Assembly: GCA_021770065.1 (NCBI GenBank)
Contig: JAETRR010000038.1
Span: 1-38,177 of the forward strand
Length of the DNA: 38,177 nt
Source of the DNA: Lachnoclostridium sp.
GTDB lineage: Bacteria > Bacillota > Clostridia > Lachnospirales > Lachnospiraceae
Reading direction: 5' to 3'
Shown: one piece after another, positions 8,845 to 17,311 of the stretch
How the letters are laid out: every line of letters starts with the position of its first letter
How positions within the stretch are numbered: position 1 is the stretch's first letter
Notes under the pieces: model-generated
Seen by the model: only the letters and a program-made list of their open reading frames with translations
What the model was told of the DNA's origin: nothing
The model's database searches: none
Made by a program: the position numbers and the translations under genes

Positions 8845-10359
8845 ATGACTGTGAAAAAGCATAAAAAACAGGGGGCGGACAGCCGTCTGAAGATTGGAAT
8901 TATTTTAATTGCACTGTGGGTACTGGTATTTTCTCTTGCAGTATTCTTTCTGTTCTTTTCCGGAAAAAGCAGCGAAGAGGATGAAGCAGGTACGGGAGCG
9001 GTTTCGCAGGAAGAAGGCCGGACGGAAGAAGTGCAGGGAGAAGAGGGAGAAAAACAGGAAGATCAGGAAAACCAGGACGAAAAAGAAGATCCCCAGAGCG
9101 AATCCAACCAGACAGAAGAGGAAACCGGGGCCGAATCTGAGATTACAAAGCTTCTGATCTCCGAAAACACGTCAGAGACAGACGAGGTGACACTGGGTAT
9201 TGATGTATCAAAGTTCCAGGGAACCATAGACTGGAAGGCCGTTGCGGATGCCGGAATTGACTTTGCCATGATAAGAGTCGGCTACCGGACTCAGGCGGGC
9301 GGTGAAATCCGTGAGGATACCAATGCAAAGTACAATATGCAGGAGGCTGCGGCCAACGGAATTCAGATAGGCGCGTACTTCTTTTCCACCGCGGTTACGG
9401 AAGAGGAAGCAGTAGAAGAGGCCGGGTGGACAGCCGATTATATCTCCCGGTACGCGGTAACCTACCCGGTGGCATACAACTGTGAAGGCTTCGGAAATCC
9501 GGAAAACCGGCAGTACGGGCTGACCGTGTCAGAGCGCACCAGCTGTGCCATTGCTTTTCTGAAAGAAATCTACAGGCAGGGATATACGCCTATGTTTTAC
9601 GCATCGAAAAGCGAGCTGGAGCAGGATGCCGAGTGGGAAACTTCCCGTCTGGAGGGACAGTTTAAAATCTGGGTGTCCCAGTATCCGGAGCTGCCCTATC
9701 CCAAGACGGCTGCATCCAGCTATAGCGGAGTCCATGATATGTGGCAGTATACAAACAATGGAATCATTGCAGGCATTTCAAGGCCGGTGGATGTAAATGT
9801 GGCCTACTTCGGCTATGAGACCAGTGCGGACGCACAGAATCCGGACGCACCCGAGACGGCCGAAGCCGATGTGGAGGCGCTGATGAATTTCCGCGAGGTG
9901 GACGAAACCGTAACGGCCAAGGAGACGGTAAACCTGCGCGATATCCCAAGCCAGGGGGCGGACAGTACGGTTTTAAAACAGCTGGACAATCAAGAGACAG
10001 CCCAGAGAACCGGTGTCAGTGACAGCGGATGGTCCAGGCTTGTCATAGACGGAGAGCGCTATTACGCAGTGTCCAATTATCTGACTACGGATCTGTCCTA
10101 TCAGCCCCCGGTCAAAGAGCCCGATGACGGATTAAAGACGAAATTCCAGAGAGTTTCGGAAAATGTGACCCCGAAGATCGAGATAAACCTGCGGATGCTT
10201 CCCAGCGTCACCAATCCGGACGCCGTAGTAGTCGCCACTGTCAAAGCAGGCGAGGTCTTTGTGCGGACGGGAATCAACACGGATTACGGCTGGTCACGGG
10301 TGGAGTATAACGGACAGACACTGTATTGCGTGAGCAGCTATCTGACGACGGCGGAGTAG
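8845..10359 (+). CDS. Membrane-anchored GH25 muramidase with SH3-like repeats
   Basis: 504 aa. One N-terminal membrane anchor (about residues 16-38) is followed by a very acidic Glu/Gln-rich linker (about 43-100). A GH25 lysozyme-type domain (about 117-325) begins GIDVSKFQGTIDW and includes MIRVGYRT. Two SH3-like repeats (about 345-415 and 430-503) each start with INLR or VNLR. The domain should cut or bind cell-wall glycan outside the membrane. The catalytic DxE position reads N212-C-E214, so the first acid is Asn while Glu is kept; this may lower or alter activity. The ribosome binding site AAGGAGA precedes ATG 8845. It converges on the next gene with a 10-bp gap. Confidence 0.9.
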   Translation: MTVKKHKKQGADSRLKIGIILIALWVLVFSLAVFFLFFSGKSSEEDEAGTGAVSQEEGRTEEVQGEEGEKQEDQENQDEKEDPQSESNQTEEETGAESEITKLLISENTSETDEVTLGIDVSKFQGTIDWKAVADAGIDFAMIRVGYRTQAGGEIREDTNAKYNMQEAAANGIQIGAYFFSTAVTEEEAVEEAGWTADYISRYAVTYPVAYNCEGFGNPENRQYGLTVSERTSCAIAFLKEIYRQGYTPMFYASKSELEQDAEWETSRLEGQFKIWVSQYPELPYPKTAASSYSGVHDMWQYTNNGIIAGISRPVDVNVAYFGYETSADAQNPDAPETAEADVEALMNFREVDETVTAKETVNLRDIPSQGADSTVLKQLDNQETAQRTGVSDSGWSRLVIDGERYYAVSNYLTTDLSYQPPVKEPDDGLKTKFQRVSENVTPKIEINLRMLPSVTNPDAVVVATVKAGEVFVRTGINTDYGWSRVEYNGQTLYCVSSYLTTAE

Positions 10360-10369
10360 AAGCATCTAT

Positions 10370-12274
10370 CTACCGGATCGGAGGGTGAAGCCCCTGCAGA
10401 AGCACCATGGGCTTCGCCTCGTCCGTCAGCTCATCAAAGGAAGGAATCTTTCCCTCCACGTTGTCAAGGAGCCAGTCCATCGTAATAATCGCCTCCGGGG
10501 ACAGGCAGTTTCCGGCTGTATTCTTCACTGTCCCGTCCTGCGCGGTAAGCGGAGCGGAAAAGGGATTGTACCCGGCATCCGCGATCTCTCTCCTGATCAG
10601 TTCCAGAAGCCAGCGGGAGCCGGAAGGCAGGTTCTTGGAACAGATCACATCAATCATTCCGGAGGAAATCCCCCACCAGTAATGAACTGCCTTTGTCTGG
10701 GCTTCCTTTTTCTTCCAGGCCCCGTTTAAAATGTCCCGTACAATCCGTTCATAAAACTTTCCCCAATGCCAGATAGGAGAAGCCACATTTACCATATGCC
10801 CGTCCCGGATATCATAGAGACCGAACTTCCGGGATGCATTTTGGGGCGTAATCAAGTCCTGCCCGGAGATATAAGAGATCTCTTTTGAGCGGAAAATTTC
10901 ATCCGGATTCCTGCCTTTCACTGTTGCCCATTCCAGATGCACCCTTGCCTCGGGATTCGTCATCTTCAACCCCAGGGCAAAGGCATTGATGTTGGCCGTC
11001 ATGCCGTAGATGGGGTAGTCGGCCAGATATCCCACACGGGGCGTATCCGTCAGAATCCCGGCCAGAGCTCCGGTCAGAAATTTCGCCTCATAAAGTCTGC
11101 CGTAGTAGGTCCTGAGATGTCCGCTATAGGTATGAAGAGAGCAGTTTAAAAGCTTCACCTCCGGAAAACGAATCGCCGCTTTTATACTTGCACCCAGAAG
11201 CTTCGGAGTTGTGGTGAAAATCACCCTGCATCCCATTGAGGCCGCCTCCTCAATAGTTTTCAGCCCCAGCTCCTCCGAATTGACATTATCAAAGCAGAGC
11301 GTTTCCGCCTGCTCACGGAACACCTGGTTTAAATGCTGCCTGCCGAGTTCATGGCCGTAAGTCCAGCTTGAGGTTTCCATCGTTTTATCGTGGAGAAAAG
11401 CAATCTTTAAGGGAGCAGGCGTCACCGGGAGCAGGCGGCTGATCACATTTTTCTGAGCCTTGGTTTCGGGCTGCATACTGAGCTCCAGCGGCACTTTTCC
11501 CGGATAGAGCTGGAAATCCTTCCAGATTTTGGCCGTTTCACTCCGCAGCCGGCTGTGAGATTTTTCCCACAGATTTTCATACCCATAGATGTCCAGATAA
11601 ATAAGAAAAGCATCCCCAAAGGTAAGAGACAGCTTGCGTCCCCCTTTTTCCTCAAATACATCCGTAAAATGAATATAGGCAGAATGAAAGTCAAGCTTCT
11701 CGTCATCCGTCCACATATGATCAGGCTGTACCCCCACAAGCTTTAAGAGCTTCGGAAAACTTCCCTCCTGGCTGAACCATAGATAATTGATGGAGGTCAG
11801 CTTATAAAAATCCAGGAATTCATAGTAGATCCGGACCTCTTTGGAGTCGCTTCTGGCAGGCAGAATCCGCGTCACCTGTCCCGGAATGCTGACAGCCCCG
11901 GAATATTTCAAAACACTCACCCGTTTGTTGCCCTCAACCACATAGAACCGGTTCATAAATTCACAGGCTTTGATTGGATCACGGATACCCTCGTCAAGAT
12001 GAGCCTGATAAAGAGAACTCCATTTTGCGGCAAACTCCGTATCCTCCGGGAGCAGAGGCATAAAATTACCGGCAAAGGCAGTGGTCCGTCCGGCAGTTTT
12101 CGTTCCCGCTATCTGATCAAGAGGAATTTCCACCAGGCCCAAATCCACCTCAGAGGAGGTGTTCGTAAAAGAGAGGATTTCGTCCAGAACCTGCAGATAA
12201 GGGTAGCTGCCCTTTAAGAGCGCGGTCCGGTATGCTTTCTGTGCCAGTTTTCTGGCTTTTACGTATTCTTCCAT
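10370..12274 (-). CDS. ParB-like / BMP-domain fusion protein, cytoplasmic
   Basis: 634 aa without signal peptide or lipobox. The first part contains a ParB/sulfiredoxin-like pattern: IPLDQIAGTKTAGRT (about 50-64) then FYVVEGNKRVSVLKY (about 110-124). From about residue 285 it reads as a BMP-type nucleoside/sugar-binding fold (PF02608 type) starting LKIAFLHDKTMETSSW, with GYLADYPIYGMTANINAFALG near 415-435. BMP proteins are normally exported lipoproteins of nucleoside importers; this one looks intracellular and no permease is nearby. The start codon lies 1 bp after the stop of the metallophosphoesterase gene, with GGAGAT as ribosome binding site, so the two are co-expressed. Confidence 0.82.
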   Translation of the reverse strand: MEEYVKARKLAQKAYRTALLKGSYPYLQVLDEILSFTNTSSEVDLGLVEIPLDQIAGTKTAGRTTAFAGNFMPLLPEDTEFAAKWSSLYQAHLDEGIRDPIKACEFMNRFYVVEGNKRVSVLKYSGAVSIPGQVTRILPARSDSKEVRIYYEFLDFYKLTSINYLWFSQEGSFPKLLKLVGVQPDHMWTDDEKLDFHSAYIHFTDVFEEKGGRKLSLTFGDAFLIYLDIYGYENLWEKSHSRLRSETAKIWKDFQLYPGKVPLELSMQPETKAQKNVISRLLPVTPAPLKIAFLHDKTMETSSWTYGHELGRQHLNQVFREQAETLCFDNVNSEELGLKTIEEAASMGCRVIFTTTPKLLGASIKAAIRFPEVKLLNCSLHTYSGHLRTYYGRLYEAKFLTGALAGILTDTPRVGYLADYPIYGMTANINAFALGLKMTNPEARVHLEWATVKGRNPDEIFRSKEISYISGQDLITPQNASRKFGLYDIRDGHMVNVASPIWHWGKFYERIVRDILNGAWKKKEAQTKAVHYWWGISSGMIDVICSKNLPSGSRWLLELIRREIADAGYNPFSAPLTAQDGTVKNTAGNCLSPEAIITMDWLLDNVEGKIPSFDELTDEAKPMVLLQGLHPPIR

Positions 12275-12275
12275 T

Positions 12276-12899
12276 CTATTTCAAATCTCCTTTTCTACAG
12301 GGGGGAACCGGTAATTCAAAAACAGTCCGCTCATAAGCGTTAAGTACCGTTGTGTTCTGATAGGTACAAATCCGCGGAGCCTTATAATTGTAGGACAGGT
12401 GCACATGTCCGTGGACAAAATAGGAGGGTGCGTAGCGCTCCATCAGTCCGAGAAAGCCCTGGAAGCCTTGATGGGGCAGATTTTCCTCATCATTGAGATG
12501 ATATGCGGGCGCGTGGGTCAGCAGAATATCAAATCCCTTATGGCGCCTGAGGGGATACCACAGCCGGCGGATACGGGCATTCATCTGCCGCTGTGTGTAC
12601 TGGTGGGGACCCTCCTTATAGCGCATGGAGCCTCCCAGTCCCAGAATGCGGATTCCCTCATGGACGTAAATCCGATCCTCCACACAGATGCAGCCATAGG
12701 GAGGGGAGGCCTCATAGACCCCGTCATGGTTGCCGTGGACATAGAGGACCGGCCCCTTAAAAAAGGTGGCCAGAAAGGAGAGATAGAGAGGGCTTAAATC
12801 CCCGCAGGAGAGAATGAGGTCAATCTCGGAAAGCTTCTCCTTGCTGAAATCGTCCCAGAGATACCGGGATTCCTGATCTGCGATTGCTAAAATTTTCAT
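12276..12899 (-). CDS. Metallophosphoesterase (calcineurin-like)
   Basis: 207-aa calcineurin-like phosphoesterase. Metal-binding motifs are LSCGDL (about 30), YVHGNHDG (about 53), LLTHAP (about 127) and FVHGHVH (about 158). The first motif, normally DxH, reads ADQES, so the usual His is replaced. Substrates of this branch are unknown; cyclic nucleotides or phosphoproteins are possible. It is the first gene of a two-gene minus-strand operon with the ParB/BMP fusion. AAGGAAG serves as ribosome binding site. Confidence 0.85.
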   Translation of the reverse strand: MKILAIADQESRYLWDDFSKEKLSEIDLILSCGDLSPLYLSFLATFFKGPVLYVHGNHDGVYEASPPYGCICVEDRIYVHEGIRILGLGGSMRYKEGPHQYTQRQMNARIRRLWYPLRRHKGFDILLTHAPAYHLNDEENLPHQGFQGFLGLMERYAPSYFVHGHVHLSYNYKAPRICTYQNTTVLNAYERTVFELPVPPCRKGDLK

Positions 12900-12960
12900 T
12901 GGGCTGCTTCCTTAAAAAGGCTGCCATATCATAAGCCATCAGATTTTCCATATCCGGCAG

Positions 12961-13112
12961 TCAAAGACCCCACAGCAAGCTACGGGGCATCAAGCCTTGT
13001 AGCGCAGCAAGCTGTGGGGTATTTGACCCTTGCGGCAGTCGCCAAATGGACATGCCAGCACAAGGTGAGCCCGTTCCGGGCGAGAGAGTGGCCTGGGCCA
13101 TGTCCGCTTGGC
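12961..13112. repeat. Composite double-hairpin intergenic element
   Basis: Two adjacent imperfect palindromes fill most of the 372-bp gap between divergent neighbours. The first has 16-nt arms with one mismatch (12961-12976 and 13011-13026, core CCCCACAGC/GCTGTGGGG). The second has 14-nt arms with two mismatches (13041-13054 and 13099-13112, core GGACATG/CATGTCC) and an inner GCCCG/CGGGC stem (13069-13081). No coding potential is convincing. The rest of the gap shows no gene. Confidence 0.55.
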
Positions 13113-13271
13113 TCGTTGCTCGCAGGAATAAAAATCCGTCTGTACAGACAACATATGCGTCAGCTGGAAAAGTCTGCTGCCTTATTTTGTGACAGCCCTG
13201 TTTTGCAAATATCGGTTATCTTTCTTTGTAATAATTTTATACGAAAAGTATAACAGGCGGTGGAATTCCCT

Positions 13272-14441
13272 TCACCGGGCCTGCTTTGCGATCAGCTTTC
13301 GGATCTTCTCCGTAGGCGTATTGATGCTGTCGGCAGAGAAATCATGGTTTAAGGTATCAATGATTCTTGCCAGGAACTTTGTCATGTCCGCCTCTGTGTA
13401 ATAGGGTTTGGACAAAAGCTTTGGCGAACGGTAATTGAGATTGGTGGTAACAATCCGCGTAATATAACCCTTCTCATAGTATTCGTCAAACTTATCAAAT
13501 CCATCCGTAAAGAGGCCGAAAGTACAGCACACATAGACGTGCCTTGCTCCGCGCTCCTTCATCTGCTTGGCGACATCCAGCATGCTTCCCCCGGAGGAAA
13601 TCATGTCGTCGATGATGATCACGTCCTTGCCGACCAGGGAATCTCCCAGAAATTCGTGGGCTACAATGGGATTCTTGCCGTTAATCACCGTAGAGTAGTC
13701 CCGGCGCTTGTAAAACATGCCCAGATCAATGCCGAGTACGTTGGAAAAATACACGGCGCGCTCCATAGCGCCCTCATCCGGGGCAATGATCATGAGATGG
13801 TCATTGTCCACTTTCAGATCCGGCTCCGTGCGCAGAAGGGCCTTAATAAACTGATAGGGCGGCTGAAAATTGTCAAAGCCGTTCAGCGGAATGGCATTCT
13901 GTACCCTGGGATCGTGGGCGTCAAAGGTGATGATATTGTTAACCCCCATATTCCGAAGCTCCTGAAGGGCAATGGCACAGTCTAAGGATTCCCGGCTGTT
14001 GCGCTTGTGCTGGCGGCCTTCATAGAGGAAGGGAATCACGACATTGATCCGGTGTGCCTTGCCGGTGGCCGCAGAGATCATGCGCTTCAGATCCTGATAA
14101 TGATCGTCCGGTGACATGTGATTTTCATGGCCGCAGACTGTATAAGTAATGCTGTAGTTGCACACATCTACCATAATAAAAAGATCGCTTCCCCGGACAG
14201 ACTCCTCATAACGCCCCTTGGCTTCCCCTGTTCCGAAGCGGGGGCAGGAGCATTTTACGAGGTAAGAATCCTGGGCGTATTCCTGGAAATAAATATTGTC
14301 CCTGTGCTGCTTGTTGGCGGTTTTGCGAAATTTTACCAGGTGCTTGTCTACCTTCTTTGCAAAATCCACACAACTGTCCAGGGCTGCGATTTTTAAGGGT
14401 GCAACCGGTAAAATATTATCAAACTGGTTGGTTTCCGACAT
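13272..14441 (-). CDS. prs: Ribose-phosphate pyrophosphokinase (PRPP synthetase)
   Basis: Makes PRPP from ribose 5-phosphate and ATP for purine, pyrimidine, His and Trp synthesis. The PRPP-binding loop VIIIDDMISSGGSMLDVAKQ lies near residue 275. Other hallmarks are FDAHDPRVQ and DEGAMERAVYF. At 389 aa it is longer than the classical ~315-aa enzyme, with an N-terminal extension and inserts; this long form occurs in Clostridia and Bacteroides. GGAGGAG precedes the ATG by a good distance. It stands alone with its own promoter. Confidence 0.95.
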   Translation of the reverse strand: MSETNQFDNILPVAPLKIAALDSCVDFAKKVDKHLVKFRKTANKQHRDNIYFQEYAQDSYLVKCSCPRFGTGEAKGRYEESVRGSDLFIMVDVCNYSITYTVCGHENHMSPDDHYQDLKRMISAATGKAHRINVVIPFLYEGRQHKRNSRESLDCAIALQELRNMGVNNIITFDAHDPRVQNAIPLNGFDNFQPPYQFIKALLRTEPDLKVDNDHLMIIAPDEGAMERAVYFSNVLGIDLGMFYKRRDYSTVINGKNPIVAHEFLGDSLVGKDVIIIDDMISSGGSMLDVAKQMKERGARHVYVCCTFGLFTDGFDKFDEYYEKGYITRIVTTNLNYRSPKLLSKPYYTEADMTKFLARIIDTLNHDFSADSINTPTEKIRKLIAKQAR

Positions 14442-14516
14442 ACTGCTCCTCCGAACTGGCGGGTATCCGACTGCATGATATCCCGAAAGTAAAATTGTAT
14501 AAAATATTCTAATAAT

Positions 14517-14546
14517 TTTATACCATTATCCGGGGGGAAACGTCAA
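14517..14546 (-). promoter_or_regulatory. Promoter of prs
   Basis: On the minus strand, TTGACG (14541-14546), 18-bp spacer, TATAAA (14517-14522). A second -10-like TATACAAT lies closer to the gene. Confidence 0.6.
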
Positions 14547-14620
14547 GATGATCCGGGGATTTTTGTGATCAGTTTTTACGGGTTCTGCAGCAGGCCGCAT
14601 AACCGGAAAATACAATGTGG

Positions 14621-14649
14621 TTGATCGGAGAAAAGGTAAATGATATACT
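14621..14649 (+). promoter_or_regulatory. Promoter of the SdpI-like gene
   Basis: TTGATC (14621-14626), 17-bp spacer, TATACT (14644-14649). Transcription would start near 14656, 25 bp before the ATG. Confidence 0.6.
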
Positions 14650-14680
14650 TCTTTATAAAGAAGAAACAGAGGAGGCACCT

Positions 14681-15070
14681 ATGGGATTCTGGGTTTTTAT
14701 GCTGCTTATGAATATGCTTGTACCTTTTACCATGATAGGCTTTGGGAAAATGTTTTTGAACCATATTCCCGATGAGATTAATATGGTATTCGGTTATCGC
14801 ACAAGGATGTCTGCCAAAAACCGGGATACCTGGGAATTTGCACATCAATACTGCGGAAGACTGTGGTTTATCTGCGGATTGATACTGCTGCCCTTATCGA
14901 ATATTCCTATGCTTTTTGTGATAGGGCAGAGTGAGGATGTTGTAGGAAATCTGGCCGGTATCATCTGCATCATTCAGTGTGTAATTTTGACAGGAACCAT
15001 ATTTCCTACGGAACGGGCCTTACGGAAGAACTTTGATCAAAACGGGATAAGGCGGCATGGGCATAAATGA
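14681..15070 (+). CDS. SdpI-family membrane protein
   Basis: 129 aa with three hydrophobic segments (about 1-26, 64-85 and 92-112). The conserved SdpI/YhfL pattern GYRTRMSAKNRDTWEFAHQY lies between segments 1 and 2. SdpI in Bacillus is the immunity protein against the SdpC toxin, but most homologues have no known partner, and no toxin gene is visible here. ATG 14681 follows GGAGG (14671-14675). Its 3' end overlaps the start of a truncated MATE gene. Confidence 0.85.
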   Translation: MGFWVFMLLMNMLVPFTMIGFGKMFLNHIPDEINMVFGYRTRMSAKNRDTWEFAHQYCGRLWFICGLILLPLSNIPMLFVIGQSEDVVGNLAGIICIIQCVILTGTIFPTERALRKNFDQNGIRRHGHK

Positions 15071-15290
15071 CAGGCTGATTCCACGCCTTGCGGTGCCTGC
15101 GATTATCAGTATGCTGATTACATCCATCTACAACATGGCCGATACCTTTTTCGTAAGCCAGCTCAGCACCAGTGCATCCGGAGCCGTGGGTGTGAATTTC
15201 TCGCTGATGGCCATGATTCAGGCAATCGGATTTACTCTTGGTATGGGCAGCGGAAACTACATGTCCCGCATGTTGGGAGCAGGAGAATGA
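15057..15290 (+). pseudogene. MATE efflux transporter, N-terminal fragment
   Basis: 77 codons match the start of a MATE-family multidrug/Na+ antiporter: LIPRLAVPAIISMLITSIYN, then NMADTFFVSQLSTSASGAVG and GMGSGNYMSRMLGAGE, followed by TGA. A full protein has about 450 residues and 12 segments; only the first two are present. The remaining 50 bp before the next gene show no MATE continuation, so the 3' part was deleted. It overlaps the SdpI-like gene by 14 bp. Confidence 0.75.
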
Positions 15291-15353
15291 AAAAACAGCC
15301 GGATCCGGTGAAAAAATGAAAGACCGGACAGCGGAGCTGAAACGGTGAGGACT

Positions 15354-15842
15354 ATGAAGAAACAAGAGGTATACGAATATCTGAAAAACCGGAGCATCTG
15401 GTATGAAATCACGGAGCACAAAGCCGTCTGCAATATGGAAGAGCTGTCCGAGGTGGCTCTTCCTTATCCCGAGGCCGATGCAAAAAATCTTTTTGTGCGC
15501 GACGATAAGAAACGCAATTACTATCTCATAACGGTGCAGGGCAGTAAGAGAGTGAACCTGAAGGAGTTCCGCAGAGAGAACGGTACGCGCCCCTTAAGTT
15601 TTGCATCGGAAGAAGAACTTAAGGAGATTCTGGGGCTCCTGCCCGGAGCAGTAACGCCTCTGGGTCTTTTGAACGACGAGGCCCGCAGCGTGCAGTTTTA
15701 CCTGGATAAAGCATTTCTTGAGGAGCCGGGGCTGATAGGGGTTCATCCCAATGAGAATACGGCCACCGTCTGGCTGAAAACCAGGGATCTGCTGCAGATT
15801 CTGGAGGAGAACGGCATCCGGGTGTATTCGGTAGAATTTTAA
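15354..15842 (+). CDS. Prolyl-tRNA editing deacylase-like protein (YbaK/ProX family)
   Basis: 162-aa YbaK/aminoacyl-tRNA editing domain protein of the ProX (prolyl-tRNA synthetase associated) type, which hydrolyses mischarged Ala-tRNA(Pro). Family features are LFVRDDKKRNYYLITVQGSK, the PGAVTPLGLLND block and HPNENTATVWL. ATG 15354 is preferred over GTG 15345 because the GGTGAGG ahead of it fits a ribosome binding site. The DUF512 gene follows after 26 bp, so it may be the first gene of the downstream operon. Confidence 0.88.
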   Translation: MKKQEVYEYLKNRSIWYEITEHKAVCNMEELSEVALPYPEADAKNLFVRDDKKRNYYLITVQGSKRVNLKEFRRENGTRPLSFASEEELKEILGLLPGAVTPLGLLNDEARSVQFYLDKAFLEEPGLIGVHPNENTATVWLKTRDLLQILEENGIRVYSVEF

Positions 15843-15868
15843 GGAAAACGGGCATAAGGAGATTTTCC

Positions 15869-17188
15869 ATGAAAAAGAATAAAGAACATATCATCAGACA
15901 GATAGAGCCGGGCAGCATTGCAGAGGAACTGGAGCTGGAACCCGGGGATGTGCTGGTATCTGTAAACGGACAGAGCATAGAGGACATTTTTGACTACCAT
16001 TACCTTATTAACGAGGAATATTTAGAGATTTTGATCCGCAAACCTGACGGCGAGGAATGGGAGCTTGAGATCGAGAAGGAGTATGAGGATGACCTTGGGA
16101 TTGTATTTGAGAACGGACTTATGGACGAATACCGTTCCTGCCGGAATAAATGCATGTTCTGCTTTATTGATCAGCTTCCAAAAGGAATGCGCGATACCCT
16201 CTACTTTAAGGACGACGATTCCCGTCTGTCCTTTCTGCAGGGAAATTATGTAACCCTAACGAATATGAGCGATGAGGACGTTGAGCGGATCATCCGCTAT
16301 CACTTGTCCCCTATCAATATTTCCTTCCACACGATGAACCGGGAGCTTCGCTGTAAGATGCTCAGCAACCGCTTTGCCGGAGATGCCCTGGATAAGGCAG
16401 AGCAGTTCTACAAAGCCGGAGTCACCATGAACGGACAGATTGTGCTCTGTAAGGGAATCAACGACGGGGACGAGCTGGAATACAGCATAGAGCAGCTGAC
16501 AAAATACATTCCCTGTCTCCAAAGTCTTTCCGTAGTTCCTGTGGGGCTTACGGATCACAGGAAGGGACTGTATCCCTTAGAACCGTTTACCAGGGAGGAT
16601 GCGGTACAGGTATTGAAGCAGCTTCACGCCTGGCAGGACCGCCTCTATAAGAAACACGGGACTCACTTTGTCCATGCCGGGGATGAGTGGTATCTTCTGG
16701 CCGGACAGGAGATACCGGAGGAAGGCAGCTACGACGGCTATCTTCAGCTGGAAAACGGTGTCGGCATGGTGCGCCTTCTCCATGAAGAGCTTAAGAATGA
16801 GCTTGCCAGCCGCACCGGTGACGACAGAAGCCGGAGCGTGACCATTGCCACCGGGACGCTTGCAGCGCCCATTCTGGAGAGAGAGGCAGAGGAGATCCGC
16901 AGAAAGTATCCAAATGTAGAGATTCAGATTCTTCCCATAAAAAATGACTTCTTCGGCCGGCGCATCACCGTGGCCGGTCTTCTCACCGGGCAGGATCTGA
17001 AAAATCAGCTTACGGGACATGCTTTGGGAGAGGCATTGCTGCTGACAGAACATATGATGAAGAGCGGTGAACGGATTTTTCTGGATGATATGACTGTGGA
17101 AGAGCTTTCCGGGGCTTTACAAGTTCCTGTAATTATTGTAGAATCAGACGGAAAAGCTTTGTTAGAGGCAGTGCTTGGAGAGATTTAA
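15869..17188 (+). CDS. DUF512 protein: PDZ-like domain plus radical-SAM-like cluster
   Basis: 439 aa. A PDZ-like N-terminal domain (about 1-75; IEPGSIAEELELEPGDVLVS) is followed by CRNKCMFCFID with C91, C95 and C98 in CX3CX2C spacing, the radical SAM 4Fe-4S pattern. The C-terminal half is the DUF512 domain. The gene is conserved in Clostridia next to der (engA), as here, suggesting a link to ribosome assembly or translation, but the reaction is unknown. AAGGAGA lies 7 nt before the ATG. Confidence 0.88.
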   Translation: MKKNKEHIIRQIEPGSIAEELELEPGDVLVSVNGQSIEDIFDYHYLINEEYLEILIRKPDGEEWELEIEKEYEDDLGIVFENGLMDEYRSCRNKCMFCFIDQLPKGMRDTLYFKDDDSRLSFLQGNYVTLTNMSDEDVERIIRYHLSPINISFHTMNRELRCKMLSNRFAGDALDKAEQFYKAGVTMNGQIVLCKGINDGDELEYSIEQLTKYIPCLQSLSVVPVGLTDHRKGLYPLEPFTREDAVQVLKQLHAWQDRLYKKHGTHFVHAGDEWYLLAGQEIPEEGSYDGYLQLENGVGMVRLLHEELKNELASRTGDDRSRSVTIATGTLAAPILEREAEEIRRKYPNVEIQILPIKNDFFGRRITVAGLLTGQDLKNQLTGHALGEALLLTEHMMKSGERIFLDDMTVEELSGALQVPVIIVESDGKALLEAVLGEI

Positions 17189-17311
17189 AGACTGTATTCT
17201 GCAGATGCCCCGGATGGATGAACAGACGCATTTTGCGGCCGAAGATTCATCTTCAGAGGGCAGTGTCAGCAGGATGCGCTGCCGGAATAAGAATAGGAGA
17301 CATGAAGTATT

